Shown in pieces: positions 11,417-22,735 of a stretch of 64,000 nt of DNA. Position 1 is the first letter of the stretch. Every line of letters begins with the position of its first letter. The stretch covers positions 19,194,234-19,258,233 of the forward strand of contig OY754968.1 in the NCBI GenBank assembly GCA_963576475.1, read 5' to 3'. The notes beneath the pieces were generated by a model. That model was not told where the DNA came from and searched no databases. It saw nothing but the letters and a program-made list of their open reading frames with translations. Both the position numbers and the translations under genes were made by a program. The DNA is from Molanna angustata. Its lineage: Eukaryota > Arthropoda > Insecta > Trichoptera > Molannidae.

Positions 11417-11673
11417 TTTTTCTTCGATGGCGCTACAGCCCAAATCGAGCCTTGGCCTCCGTTAACTTTCGCCTCCATCCAATCTTGTCCTCTGCTGCCA
11501 CTTTCCAGCTCCTCTCTTGGAGAAGCTGAGCCGCATCCTTTCTGACCTCATCTTCCCACCGCAGCCTTGGTCTTCCTACCCTTCTTCTCCCACCTGGGTG
11601 TCCAGTCATGATTCGTTTCGGCACCCGTGAGGTTGGCATTCGTTGTACATGTCGTAACCATACAGTGTCAATA
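11417..11673 (-). pseudogene. 5'-truncated RTE-like LINE, C-terminal fragment with TSD
   Basis: The minus strand keeps an open frame with LRHVQRMPTSRVPKRIM, GRPRLRWEDEVRKDA and WRRKLTEAKARFGL before the stop. This is the post-RT tail of RTE-like LINEs, in which GHV-R-M precedes R-x-G-R-P-x-x-x-W. Identical 14-bp sequences GTAACCGTATTGAC flank it (11403-11416 and 11674-11687), as expected of target-primed reverse transcription. The catalytic domain was never copied in. The 5' junction carries a CAGTGTCAATA that is the inverted copy of flanking TATTGACACTG. Confidence 0.8.
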
Positions 11674-11706
11674 GTAACCGTATTGACACTGTATTCTATT
11701 CTCAAA

Positions 11707-11940
11707 TTTATATGACTTTCCTATTACAACTTACTCCACGCTATGTTCGGAGTACGTAACAAAATCAGTGGCAATCAGTATCAGTGGCAAATGTGTTTAT
11801 ATGACTTTACTATTACAATTTACTCCATGGTATGTTCAGAGTACGTAACAAAATCAGTGGCAAATGTGTTTATATAACTTTCCTATTACAACTTATTCCA
11901 TGCTATGTTCGGAGTACGTAACAAAGTCAGTGTCAACAAA
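11707..11940. repeat. 73-bp tandem repeat, three copies
   Basis: Units start near 11707, 11796 and 11869 with TTTATATGACTTTCC-like sequence and contain GTTCGGAGTACGTAACAAA and TCAGTGGCAA. The first unit is 16 bp longer because CAATCAGTATCAGTGG is internally duplicated. No coding role. Confidence 0.8.
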
Positions 11941-12924
11941 AATACATCATGAGGGCATAAAAACCTAAACACCCCAATTTTAAACCAAATTTCGCAAATA
12001 TGTTTTACAGTGTTTTTCTAAAAAATACCATAAGTATTTTCATGATTTCTCTACTGAATGTTCTTCACACAATTTTAAAATTGAGCATAAATTCCCCTAT
12101 AATAGTTATAAAGAATAAATTTTCCCTCTTAAAATAATTATATGAAAAGATTAATATTGTTCTATATGAAATACTGTCTTTAACTATCTTTAAAAAATCT
12201 AGTTAATGATGATTAAAGTTATTTCTAATTATTTCTAGTTATTTGTTTATTGCTACTTTAAAAAAATAAATAGTAAAATGAAGGGACTGGGAATACATTT
12301 AAAGTGATATTGAAAATATTATAACAATAGTAGTTAGAAAATTAGATGTGATATTTCACTGGGAATAACAGGTTTTATGTAAATGTTTCATAAAAAGCGG
12401 TCGTTGGTATAAATCTAGCGAAATTGAGATTTATAGCGTCCAAATGGAACCACTGAAGTATCCCACATGTAACTAAATCTGAAGGTTGAAGTTTCTGCCA
12501 ACCCTCGTTCATCATCGAGCGGTCCTCTTTCTACCATAAAAGAATAAAGGTTGTTTGTCGGGTAATTTCAGTCCACGAGGGTTCTTTAGACCCTAGTACA
12601 ATTTTACATTTTATGCGTTTGAAAAATAATAACTTTAATTTATAATTTGAAGTGAAAGATGTTTTTTTTTTTATTTCGATTTTAATGAAGGTATCACAAA
12701 CAAGGATGAAAGTTCTTTATAGGGTAATAGGATAAAACAAAATAAATATTATTGATCATAGTTATGACATTTTAATTTAGTATCAGTAATGTACTTTGAA
12801 ATATTTTTTATGAATATTGTAAAAGTAATTTTTTATTACTAAGAAAACTATTTTTAAAGCTGTAGTTGGTACATTTCTATAAATACTAATTTAAATATTT
12901 ATTTCCTGAGGGGTAACGGCTTAG
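11941..12924. other. Mostly AT-rich stretch with a small balanced patch
   Basis: Nothing gene-like is visible. About 12460-12600 is more balanced (CCAACCCTCGTTCATCATCG, CCACGAGGGTTC) and shows no repeat partner in the window. The rest is A/T runs. Confidence 0.4.
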
Positions 12925-13177
12925 AATAGTGCTTCCACTCTTTTCTATTATCATCGTTTTCGGGTATCAAGTAAGAGCCGGGTAGGTATTTGAAAATACA
13001 ACAGGCAACAATATCTCACATAGTTCGGTAATAAGGTTCAACATCCATTTTGAATCTTGCCTTTTTAGGTGAGGAGGGATAGGTGTGTGGATATACACGC
13101 ATGTATCGCGCTTCCTTTTATAAGGCAATTTACAACTATCGCTGGTCACCCCACATTATGGGATTTATTATATTTCA
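12925..13177 (+). mobile_element. SINE-like family A copy
   Basis: This is the most 5'-extended family A copy seen: it begins near CTTAGAATAGTGCTTCCACTC, passes AAGAGCCGG and AGGTGAGG, then GGATATACACGCATG, and ends in CGCTGGTCACCCCACATT-ATGGGAT. The LINE at 13178 inserted at its 3' edge, and the TSD TATTATATTTCA (13166-13177) marks that junction. Related copies lie at 4606, 20440, 25685, 28140, 36010 and 53270. Confidence 0.7.
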
Positions 13178-15370
13178 AAAAGTAGAAAGGCTGCAAGATG
13201 AGAGTGTAAGAAATCAGTATGCAAAAGAGACCGGAAACGAACTCTTTAAAGCAATACACAGTAGAAGAAATATTGAGGAAGCATGGACGACGCTGAAAGA
13301 GACCGTGTGTAAGACATCGAAGAAGATCTGTGGTATTGCTAAAAGAGGTGGAAAGAAAGGCGATGCTTGGTGGAATGAGAGTGTTAAGATAGTTGTGGGT
13401 GAAAAGAAGAAAGCATGGATGGCATTATTAGCCGCGAAAGGATCGAATAATGAAGAAAGAGCAAAAGAGAATTATAAAGTATGCAAGAAAGTAGTCAAAG
13501 ACACAGTAAAAAGGGAAAAAGATGGTATAAAAGAGAAAGAAAGCCTGAAAATAGCCAGCGACTTTCCTGGAAACATGAAAATGTTCTGGAAAGGCGTAGC
13601 GAAAAGAAAAAATGGAACTGTGAAAGCTTCGAAAGGAATAAATGATAGAGATGGAAAAATAATTATGGACGAAGATGGCGTGAAAGAGCGATGGAAAGAA
13701 TATTTCGAGGAACTGTATGATAGCGGAGTAAGAGGGGACGTGAGTCAGAGAACATGGCAAGTAAGTGAAGATGATAAGGATGAAATAACGCAAGAAGAAG
13801 TGTTTGAAGCAGTAAAACACGCGAAAGCGGGGAAAGCTGCCGGGTATGACAGTGTATCAGCTGAACTTATAAAATATGGCGGCGAACAGACGTTGGAGTG
13901 GTGTCTCTCTCTTTTCAACAAATGTTGGGAAGAAGGACACACTCCCTCAGACTGGAGAAATGCAGTCGTGGTACCTTTGTATAAAGGTAAAGGATCGAAG
14001 CTCGACTGCAAAAACTATAGAGCCATAAGTTTGCTAAGCTCAGTTGGTAAGATGTATGCAAGGATCCTGGATCAAAGAGTACGAAAGGTTACAGAGAGCA
14101 AGATTTGGGATGCTCAAGGGGCTTTTGTTGGCGGCAGAGGATGTATAGACCAAATTTTTTCTTTACGTATGGTCACAGAAAAGGTTTTGGGTAAAAACCA
14201 AAAACTTTTCTGCGCCTTTATAGACCTTGAAAAGGCCTATGATAAAGTTGTAAGAGAAAAACTATGGAATATACTATCGATGTACGGAGTGAAGAGTAAG
14301 CTGATACGTGCAATCGCTTCATTATATGAGAACAGCAAAGCATGTGTTCGTGTTAACGACACAACAACAACTTGGTTCTCTATAAATAATGGCGTTAGAC
14401 AGGGGTGCGTGTTGTCCCCTTGGCTCTTTAATCTCTACATTGATTTCTGTACAAGAGCCCTTAAGTATGAAAGTAAGGGTCTGAAACTGAGTACTGTAAC
14501 AGTACGTGATCTGATGTATGCAGACGACAAAGTATTGTTAGCAGAAAGTATGGAAGAGTTACAGTATCTTGTAAGTATGGTATATGAAGGATGCATAGAA
14601 AACGGACTTAAAATGAATGCCAGCAAATCAAAGGTAATGGTCTTTGAAAAGAGTGAAAGCAGAACAGTGTGTCAAATAAAAGTAGAGAATGAATGGCTTG
14701 AACAAGTCGACGAGTATGTCTATCTGGGTAGTATGTTCCAACGGAATGGACGGCCTGATAAGGATATTGAAAGAAGAGTTATGGCAGGAAACAGAGTGAA
14801 TGGAGCACTTAGACCAGTTATAAATGATCGCAACATATCAAGAGACGCTAAAGTTGCCATTCATAACGCAATCGTAGTGCCAACCCTGACGTATGCAAGT
14901 GAGACCTGGACATGGCAGAAGTCGCACGAAAGCAGAATAAATGCAGTTGAAATGAGATCGCTTAGAAGAATTTGTAACAGTACGATGTATGATAGAGTTC
15001 GGAATGAAGATACAAGGAAAGAATGTAAGATAAAGAAAGATGTAATTAACAGAATGAAAGTTAACACATTGAGATGGTTTGGCCACTTGGGGAGAATGAA
15101 CGAAGAACGCCTGACGAAGAAAATATACAAAGCTAACAGGAACGGAATAAGAGGTCGCGGGCGCCCAAGAAAAGGATGGCACGACCATGTAAACGATATT
15201 TTGAAAGATGGAAATGTAAGAAGCATGAACAACAGACGAACATGTATAAGACGATGTATGAATGTTGATGAGGCGATGAATGTGTGTCAAGATAGAAAAA
15301 TGTGGCGTTCGGTTCTCTCTGCCTACCCCGTGAGGGATATGGCGTGATGGTATGTATGTATGTATGTATG
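13178..15370 (+). mobile_element. 5'-truncated RTE-like LINE copy with 12-bp TSD
   Basis: This 2,193-bp insertion is bounded by TATTATATTTCA at 13166-13177 and 15371-15382. It starts inside coding sequence, upstream of the RT domain, and ends with a short 3' UTR (GGCGTGATGG) and a TATG tetranucleotide tail. Loss of the 5' end, a target-site duplication and a simple-repeat tail are the marks of target-primed reverse transcription. A 57-bp copy of the same 3' end lies at 26271 and a decayed copy at 44004. Confidence 0.9.
13179..15347 (+). CDS. RTE-like LINE polyprotein, RT and C-terminal domain (722 codons open)
   Basis: This reverse transcriptase would copy LINE RNA at a nicked chromosomal target. 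The frame is open through RT motifs in order: KAGKAAGYDSVSAELIKYGG, WRNAVVVPLYKGKG, NYRAISLLSSVGKMYARIL, FCAFIDLEKAYDKV, GVRQGCVLSPWLFNLYID and the catalytic YADDKVLLAES, then ETWTWQKS, LRWFGHLGRM and RGRGRPRKGWHDHV before the stop at 15347. Upstream sequence (13083-13177) is open by chance but belongs to the SINE and TSD, so no genuine start codon is present. The N-terminal endonuclease domain of such LINEs (roughly 250 residues) is missing. Intact catalytic residues and absence of stops indicate a young but 5'-truncated copy. The RTE superfamily label (RTE/RTEX/Proto2) is by motif similarity. Confidence 0.85.
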   Translation, partial: KVERLQDESVRNQYAKETGNELFKAIHSRRNIEEAWTTLKETVCKTSKKICGIAKRGGKKGDAWWNESVKIVVGEKKKAWMALLAAKGSNNEERAKENYKVCKKVVKDTVKREKDGIKEKESLKIASDFPGNMKMFWKGVAKRKNGTVKASKGINDRDGKIIMDEDGVKERWKEYFEELYDSGVRGDVSQRTWQVSEDDKDEITQEEVFEAVKHAKAGKAAGYDSVSAELIKYGGEQTLEWCLSLFNKCWEEGHTPSDWRNAVVVPLYKGKGSKLDCKNYRAISLLSSVGKMYARILDQRVRKVTESKIWDAQGAFVGGRGCIDQIFSLRMVTEKVLGKNQKLFCAFIDLEKAYDKVVREKLWNILSMYGVKSKLIRAIASLYENSKACVRVNDTTTTWFSINNGVRQGCVLSPWLFNLYIDFCTRALKYESKGLKLSTVTVRDLMYADDKVLLAESMEELQYLVSMVYEGCIENGLKMNASKSKVMVFEKSESRTVCQIKVENEWLEQVDEYVYLGSMFQRNGRPDKDIERRVMAGNRVNGALRPVINDRNISRDAKVAIHNAIVVPTLTYASETWTWQKSHESRINAVEMRSLRRICNSTMYDRVRNEDTRKECKIKKDVINRMKVNTLRWFGHLGRMNEERLTKKIYKANRNGIRGRGRPRKGWHDHVNDILKDGNVRSMNNRRTCIRRCMNVDEAMNVCQDRKMWRSVLSAYPVRDMA

Positions 15371-15382
15371 TATTATATTTCA

Positions 15383-15590
15383 TTTTACTTCTCGGGCAAC
15401 TAACAGGACAAATATTAGTTTAACACGTACCCAATAACAAGTTGATACATTCTGGAGACTGAGGATATTAATCGTCTCATAGATAAAGACTGAAAACACA
15501 AATCAAAACTGTGTCTCCACCGGGAATCGAAACCGGGACCTTTGGATCAGCAGTCAGGTACTGAGCCTCGAACAAATGGTATGAATGAAT
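15383..15590 (-). mobile_element. tRNA-derived SINE, family B
   Basis: The minus strand contains the tRNA-like B box GGTTTCGATTCCCGGTGG, followed by GACACAGTTTTGATTTG, GAGACGATTAATATC, AACTTGTTATTGGGTACGTG and CTGTTAGTTGCCCGAGAAG. This is the same order as the copies at 40241 and 50913. The A-box end is decayed. It lies immediately after the LINE's second TSD copy. Confidence 0.75.
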
Positions 15591-15784
15591 GATTGATGAT
15601 TACAAACAAGTTTTTAAAGGAATCAGTATAGTAAGATAGTATTTCCTTGATGGTGATTTCATTGCCAAATAGCAATTTCTTTCAACTTAATAGTGTTTCT
15701 CGCAGAATAATAGATCAATAATATGTTGTGCTTAATTCGATATAAATTGTATTTATTTATTTAACAACAAACAGGTACTATGTC

Positions 15785-16086
15785 ATCAGTAGCGGAATTG
15801 CTTATAGAAGCCAAAAATCTTGGCTTGCCTATGAATATTATGTTAAGCAATTCAAGACCTAATATTTTTTTGACTGTTGTATTGAAACCATATACTACAA
15901 GATTAAAAATTGAACCGTATGTGGATACGATGCTTGACGGGGCCACAAATGTAAATATTATTTTGGTATGTGATTTTAAAATATTTTCATGGCCACTCAA
16001 GTGAACAACGATGCTAAAAAACATTTCGACATTTCCCAATTTTCGTTCAGGGTTTGCCTAGTCCGAAGGTTCTAGGTACGCTCCTG
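15785..16086 (-). repeat. Dispersed repeat family G (possible hAT end), inverted copy
   Basis: Read on the minus strand it starts CAGGAGCGTACCTAGAACC and continues with CGGACTAGGCAAACCCTGAA, matching 20049-20328 in opposite orientation. A CAGGGGCG-type end is typical of hAT elements, so this may be one end of such an element. No transposase is visible. Open frames here are AT-driven and appear on both strands. Confidence 0.55.
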
Positions 16087-16087
16087 C

Positions 16088-16245
16088 TATGTCTAACATT
16101 AATTTAACACGCATCCAATAACAAGTTGCCACATTCTAGAGACTTACGATTTTAATCGTCTCACAGATCCAGACTGAAAACACAATCAAAAACTGTGTCT
16201 CCACCAGGAATCGAACCCGGACCCTTGGATCAGCAGTAGGATACA
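16088..16245 (-). mobile_element. tRNA-derived SINE, family B
   Basis: Minus-strand B box GGGTTCGATTCCTGGTGGAG, then the family B body (AGACGATTAAAATCGTAAG, ATGTGGCAACTTGTTATTGG). Head truncated near 16245. Confidence 0.75.
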
Positions 16246-16289
16246 AAAAGTATATAAAAAAATAGTTGACTGTTTTAGCAATATTATAA

Positions 16290-16440
16290 CATTTTTGAAT
16301 TATTAATTAGCTATAAACCACTTGTTTTTTGAGTCACTTCGCGACATGTTTCGGAAGCGCTGTCCTTCCATCGACCGGCGCACACTGTAATATATTCACA
16401 ATCTAGCGGAACTTTATTCAATGTATACTACTTTAATTTG
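16290..16440. repeat. Left arm of a long inverted repeat pair
   Basis: CATTTTTGAATTATTAATTAG and CTTCGCGACATGTTTCGGAAG occur here and in inverted orientation at 18865-19075. The left arm lacks about 60 bp present in the right arm. The pair encloses a (TA)n block, a SINE and a decayed TE gene. Confidence 0.65.
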
Positions 16441-16639
16441 TATCTCGGGATATACTGAATAGTTTTTTTTGAAACTTTCCCTTGATGTTCATAAATATAT
16501 TATTTATGTGTGTACATAACTAAAATCTATCCAAATTAACAGAGTTTCATGTAAAAAATAAATGAAAATGACGATTCATTCTAGCTATATTTGCATAACT
16601 TGGGCGTATTTTTTTTTAAATAGCACAATAAGTTAGACA

Positions 16640-16800
16640 TCTGAGATCTGAGCTACAGGTCTCGGGTTCGATTCTTGGTGGGTGGCGGTTTTTTCAATGT
16701 GATTTCAGGCTTGATTTGTGAGACGATAAACATCATAAGTCTTCAAAATATGGCAACTTGTTATATGATGTGTGTTAAATAAAATAAAATAAAATTAATA
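16640..16800 (+). mobile_element. tRNA-derived SINE, family B, degenerate
   Basis: B box GGTCTCGGGTTCGATTCTTGG is followed by TTTGTGAGACGATAAACATC and GGCAACTTGTTAT, ending in an AAATAAAATAAAAT tail. Diverged from the other copies. Confidence 0.65.
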
Positions 16801-16810
16801 CCTACATATA

Positions 16811-17588
<778 letters not shown>

Positions 17589-18330
17589 TTATTGTAATGA
17601 GCAAAATTGTTTGATTATGAGGTCGAGCAGTGCTTGTAGCTGAATGTCGGCCGAGACGTCAGATACTATGATTGAACCTTGCGGAGGGTAGCACTCTGTT
17701 TTCTCTTTCTTGACAAGACTGTAAGCTGGATATATATTTATATTTATACTCTTCAACTGCTGTCTCAGTATGTTAGATTGGTGTGTGTTCAATTTAACAT
17801 TGACCATTAGCGCCAAAGCTTCATTTGGAGATAGTTTTGGATCTAGTACATAAAAAATCTCTTCTCGCTTTCTTTTATTCGACAAGCTATGGAAGGAGAT
17901 GCTGAAGCTACTTCTTTCACTAGATTGACAGCATCTTTTTTCCCGGACAATCTCAAACTAACTACGTTGGCAAGCACTAGTTCTTCTTGAGTTTTCGTAG
18001 ATACTAACTCTCAGATTTATCTCTTTTAAACTTTTGAAGTACATATTTAGAATGACTTCTTAGGCCTAGATGATCTTATACAACAAAGCGAATCTGACAA
18101 GCTTGAAGTTGGTAGCATCTTAAGAAACTTAGGAGACAATTCCAACCATGCCTCATATTCAGCCAAAAATTTCAGTGAAATTCTTGGATTTTTTTCCTAC
18201 TTCACAGTTATTTTGGCAATATGATTACTGACAAAGATTTTCAGTTCTCTAAGTGTGTTTTCCAGATAGACCAGTCTGTTTTCCTGCATTATGAAATTTG
18301 AAATGCACCTATTTCGATCTTTTTTGCTAC
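17589..18330 (-). pseudogene. Decayed TE-encoded protein, family not named
   Basis: Minus-strand reading gives, in one frame (from about 18330 down), NRCISNFIMQENRLVYLENT and LRELKIFVSNHIAKITVK. After a stop come LKFLAEYEAWLELSPKFLKM, KTQEELVLANVVSLRLSGKK and DAVNLVKEVASASPSIACRI. After a frameshift near 17885 comes LSPNEALALMVNVKLNTHQ with a tail NIYPAYSLVKKEKTECYPP. This multi-part protein resembles uncharacterised TE-associated proteins of arthropods and cnidarians, in which a P-N/D-E-A-L-A-L motif precedes an N-I-Y-P-x-Y motif. I cannot name the superfamily. It lies inside the inverted repeat pair 16290-19075, which could be its terminal repeats. At least one stop and one frameshift make it non-functional. 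Confidence 0.55.
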
Positions 18331-18864
18331 TTGAAAGCCATACTTCAAATATTTAGTTTTTCTTAATTTTAGGTATCCTTAAAGAAAATTTAAAAAAAAT
18401 GTATGAGTGGGGCAAATATGGGCAGCTAAATTTTATTAAATCTTAAAGAATAAATATCAAAGCAATTAAAAAAAATAATATCTCGTTGGATACCCTCGGA
18501 TACTTTTTCTAAAATCAAAGCAAAGTCATACTTCTTCAAAAATATTAAAATTTTGACATATGCAAGTGAATGGCTTTGTAACTGGCCAAAAACATGAATA
18601 TTTATTTCAGAATTTACCTTGTAAAGTAGCGATAGGTGTGAACTTTAATTATATGTGTGTATTTGTAAACTTATGTTAAAATTAACTCTCTTTATACTGG
18701 ATCAAAATGTCTCAAATTTTCGAACAAAATTACAGTCAGAATTACGGACTACGCAAGCGTCACTTGACGGGGTTGCCATATGATAGCCAATGTTGTTCAA
18801 TAGAAAACAAGTATCAAAACATATAGTCTAATTAATTAGCTACTGTGTCCATATTATACATTTT
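18331..18864. other. AT-rich spacer inside the inverted repeat pair
   Basis: AT-rich with no ORF of note. It may be the upstream part of the decayed TE gene, but no residues can be recognised. Confidence 0.4.
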
Positions 18865-19075
18865 GATTTGCTTACTTTTGAATTTTTGAATAAAGTTCCG
18901 CTAGATTGTGAAAATATTACAGTGTGCGGCGTGTCGAGACTAACATGTTGAATTTGTGTGTATCTGTCTGTGAAGCGAGGGGGGTGGCGGTTGAGGGAAG
19001 GACAGCGCTTCCGAAACATGTCGCGAAGTGACTCAAAAAACAAGTGGTTTATAACTAATTAATAATTCAAAAATG
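18865..19075. repeat. Right arm of a long inverted repeat pair
   Basis: This is the complement of 16290-16440: AGCGCTTCCGAAACATGTCGC and CAAGTGGTTTATAACTAATT, ending CAAAAATG at 19075, plus about 60 extra bases (CTGTGAAGCGAGGGGGGTGG). A TSD next to the arms is not clear. Confidence 0.65.
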
Positions 19076-19319
19076 GTTTATATTAACTACCACAAAATAT
19101 CCGCCGAATCATTAAATGATATTAATATTATAACATTTCAGATCCGAATTCAAATTTCTTCACAATCGTACTAATATAATATTATTATATTTTGACAGCG
19201 TAAAGTAATATTTAACACAATACGAGAAACATAATATCGGTGTTTTGTATAATATACATAATCCTTTCATGTCTGCTTTCATATAATTTAAATGTACATA
19301 TTTAAAAAAAATATATTAT

Positions 19320-19790
19320 GAAAAATGAATTTATTACCGCGTTGACCACCAGACGGGTAACACAGCCCACATTCAGATAAAGACAAATCATGGATTCACA
19401 GAATTTTTAGCTTCGGCTACCACATTACACTCGGAATAACATCTCGTATACCTTTTTGGACGGCTCTGATCGAACAACGACGTATGTCGAGATGGACTCA
19501 GGCGCGGAACATTGATTCATAAACTGTATGGATATAATGGATATTTTCGGTTTCACTCCACGCGGCCATACGACCTTACGGTTTCGAAATTGCCAATATT
19601 TTATTTCTGGAGTTGAATTGTGTTCGGTTGGACGTTGTCGCGTTGAATTAGGGTTGGTGTAGCTCATTATGATATGCGACTGGTGGACAGCGGTCGAGGC
19701 GGCGGAGATGGGGTGTAATTTTATAAAGTCAATTATTCTCCTCACTAAAGGGAGGAGAAAATAATACAAATGGCTCGTTGAACCTTTATT
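19320..19790. other. GC-balanced island with an unassigned frame
   Basis: The composition is clearly less AT-rich than the flanks (CGCGGCCATACGACCTTACGG, GCGGTCGAGGCGGCGGAGAT). A 114-codon minus frame (19425-19769) and a plus-strand frame overlap. Neither shows a recognisable motif. It could be a conserved non-coding segment or a fossil TE. Confidence 0.3.
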
Positions 19791-20048
19791 TATTTATTTA
19801 ATAATTTTACATAAATGATATAAGTTATATCTTAAGTAACATGAGAATTTTATTTTGCTCCTTAGAGTTATTAAGTTTTTTTATGTTTTATTTTATTTTG
19901 TAAACATACAGTCTTAATACATGAATTATATAACACTCCATTAAAGGACCAATTAGGTTTACAGAAATAATAAATTTTGTATAAATTGTAATATCAGTAG
20001 AGAGAGGAATGGAAAGGATATTAGGAATTGGATGGAAACAGAAAGTGG

Positions 20049-20328
20049 AGAGCTTGCAAAAAACAGGGGCGTGCCTAGAACCTTCGGACTAGGCAAACCC
20101 TGAAAGAAAATTGGGAAATGTCGAAAATTTAATGTTTATTAGCATCGTTATTCATTGGAGTGGCCATGAAAATATTTTAAAATCCAAAGCATCGTATCAA
20201 CATGGGTTTAATTTTTGATCTTGTACTATAGTTTCAATATAACAGACAAAAAAATGTTAGGTCTAGAATTTCTCAATTTAATATTCAAAGGCAAGCCAAG
20301 ATTTTCGGCTTCTATGAGCAATTTCGCT
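20049..20328 (+). repeat. Dispersed repeat family G (possible hAT end)
   Basis: It begins CAGGGGCGTGCCTAGAACC and shares GGACTAGGCAAACCCTGAA and AGCAATTTCGCTACTG with the inverted copy at 15785-16086. The two CAGG ends face each other, so they do not bracket one transposon. Confidence 0.55.
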
Positions 20329-20439
20329 ACTGGCCGCCCAAAACACTATTCACCAGAAGCCACAGAGGCATTCAGGGACTTTATTACTGATGATTTGAAT
20401 ATAATAATAGACATATTACAGAGAAATATTATATTTTGC

Positions 20440-20635
20440 ACGATAAATGCGTGTATACCCACACATAAATTTACACATCAGTATGTATATACTATATGTA
20501 TACATCAGTCCCGCCTCACCTAAACTATGTGAGATTTTATTTTGCATCTTGTTTTTTCGATTTTCCGGCTCTTACATCGCTCACGACGACAATAGAAGTG
20601 AGTGGAAGCACTATTCTAAGGCGGAACCTCATAAA
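20440..20635 (-). mobile_element. SINE-like family A copy, 3'-truncated
   Basis: The minus strand reads CTTAGAATAGTGCTTCCACTC, then AAGAGCCGGAAAATCGAAAA, then ATCTCACATAGTTTAGGTGAG, collinear with 12925-13060. The terminal GATATGCCGTGATGG block is absent. Confidence 0.65.
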
Positions 20636-20654
20636 TATACAGTAGAAATGAAAC

Positions 20655-20910
20655 TTTCTACGACAATTTTTTAACATCTCAATACAGAAGAAATTTGAAT
20701 AATATTATTGGAGAACCAGGAACTCAAGGCAACTACATGTCATCGGCTGGTTAACGTGAACACTATATGCGCTTGAGAACGTTCTCCAATGAAGCCTTCG
20801 AATTGAGTTCCCTATCAATTCAATATTTTTTAAGGTTCTGCATAGGTTAATTATGAAAAACTTTTCGTTTGAAAATAATCCGAACCACCATACCCATCTA
20901 TTTATTAATT
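20655..20910 (+). repeat. Dispersed repeat family F
   Basis: It shares AACATCTCAATAC, GGCTGGTTAACGTGA, ATGCGCTTG and CGTTTGAAAA in order with 62030-62280, and AACCAGGAACTCA with the palindrome at 29351. No ORF; class unknown. Confidence 0.5.
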
Positions 20911-21579
20911 TTGTTTCAGAAAACTACAGCTTTGTAAATGGTGTGGTTACATAGGGTATAGGGTGTAAAATTAATATATCACGAGTACTTTTTTTTTTCT
21001 TATTAAAAACGAATGAAATAAAAATATTTCAACAAATATGCTGAGCAGTAGGTAAAAGAATAAAAATAATGATAGTAAAAAAACTTTTGATAAAAAAACA
21101 ATACATAATGAGAATAAAATGAGGAAAAGTAAGAATTATTGGTGTGAAGGAAGGAGCATGTTTGAACTATATGCAACTATAAAAATTTTCGTCAACTTTT
21201 TACGTTTGTTTTTCTTAAAATGGTGGTTACGCTGAATCGCTCGATGAATGCTCTGACTCTGTCTAGGACTGTCTCGCGCAGATTGAAGGGCTTCGGAAAT
21301 TGAAAATCCTGTAGCTGAATTAACAAGCTCACTCCATTGTGTCGGTGAGCGAATTCTGGTTTTTGAACCTATCGTGGTAGTCATTAAGAAGCTATAGTAG
21401 GCTATATACCTAGTATATTTTGAAAACAATTTCCCCAGTATACGTCTTTTAAATAAGGAACAGTTTGTATGTATATTTTTATTCTATTGCATGAGTTTTT
21501 TGAAATTTGAATATGTTTAATACTTTTTTTGTAAAATAGTTTTAGTAAAACACTTTTTTAATTTTTTATTGTAAGTAAC
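20911..21579. other. AT-rich stretch with one unassigned frame
   Basis: A minus-strand frame (21136-21429) encodes KTRIRSPTQWSELVNSATGF and a basic end. It is less AT-driven than chance frames and could be a fossil LINE tail, but I cannot place it. The remainder is A/T runs. Confidence 0.3.
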
Positions 21580-21835
21580 TAAAAAAACTACTAGGCCTAT
21601 GAAGTAGATTTTTACTTCCATCGAAAGAGAATATGATAATCTACCGGCTGAGTTTTCTTATTATTAAAATATTTTAATTACAATTCTTGCTATTTAAAAA
21701 AACCGCAAAATTTTACTTTTTCTTCGCGAAAAAATGTTGTATCTCACATATTATGTGATATGTAATATTTTTCGTGTTTCGTACATTAGAAGGTAATTTA
21801 ATGTGCATTTTTGTGTACATCCGTATACCCAGGCA
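21580..21835 (+). repeat. Dispersed repeat family H, copy 1
   Basis: GGCCTATGAAGTAGATTTTT, CGAAAGAGAATATGA and TAATGTGCATTTTTGTGTAC recur in order at 26040-26380. Function unknown. Confidence 0.6.
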
Positions 21836-22589
21836 ACGTGTCCAAATAATGAATGCGATTTACGACATATTATCTGTAGTTAATTTAATATGGACATGTT
21901 GGTTCGCATAACAGTCCACGGTATTTGCAACATTGTCAGCCAAATCTTTTGAATACTAGAACAACATTGACATGTTCTAATAATTGATATTTAGGTAGGT
22001 GAACCTAGCCAATTTCCCTAGTTACGAATTTGTATATCTAAAGACGTTAGATAATATTGTTTGAATGTTATTTATTTTATTGCCCTACGGATTGATGTAG
22101 AGAATCTATGTAACGTAGCTAGGAAGGATGGTTGGTATTATTCCTTTCTGATGCGTTTATTCCCCCGACGATTGTGATTCAATTTGCCACATCATATCAC
22201 ATTATGTGGCGGGATTTGCGAGGATTCTTAATGTTATTTATTGTCCCTTATTGTCTAACTTGCCTACATAACGTAAATATATTGAAACTTACCGCGATCC
22301 GAGCATCACATTCAAGCGCATAAAATATTGAAGCAATTAAGTGCAATAAAAATGATACATACATTAAGATAACACACATGATACATTTATAATAAATATG
22401 AAATGCATAATTACATCAGTACAAATTGATATAATTGTTTAGGGAACTTTTGGAATGCAATAGATTTGTTTTATAATTAACATTGTTATCATAATCATCA
22501 AAAATTCTTGAAGCTTTTTTGTAGTTGTAAATACGTATTATTCCAGCTAAGGAAATTTCAGAACAAACTTCAGAGATGATGAATACTTA
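21836..22589. other. AT-rich stretch, nothing recognised
   Basis: Only short chance frames. 22130-22320 holds a 63-codon frame with no recognisable motif. Confidence 0.4.
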
Positions 22590-22735
22590 ATAATAATGAA
22601 GAAGACCTAATAATAAAAATACGACATAATAAAGAAATACGTCGTAATAATAAAAATACGACCTATAATAAATAAATATGACCTGAAAATAAAAATACGA
22701 CCTAAGTGAATAAATGAATAAGTGAATAAAAAAAG
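22590..22735. repeat. Degenerate short tandem repeat
   Basis: About five or six imperfect units of the type AATAAAAATACGACCTA, with variants ATGACC and CGTCGT. Confidence 0.65.

Noticed and set aside
13083..13178. Start of the long RT frame upstream of 13178 as a genuine N-terminus
   Set aside because: This part is SINE A and the 12-bp TSD; the open codons are fortuitous and lie outside the LINE.
13428..15383. Minus-strand frames opposite the RT gene (130, 181 and 123 codons)
   Set aside because: They are antisense shadows of the LINE coding frame without recognisable motifs.
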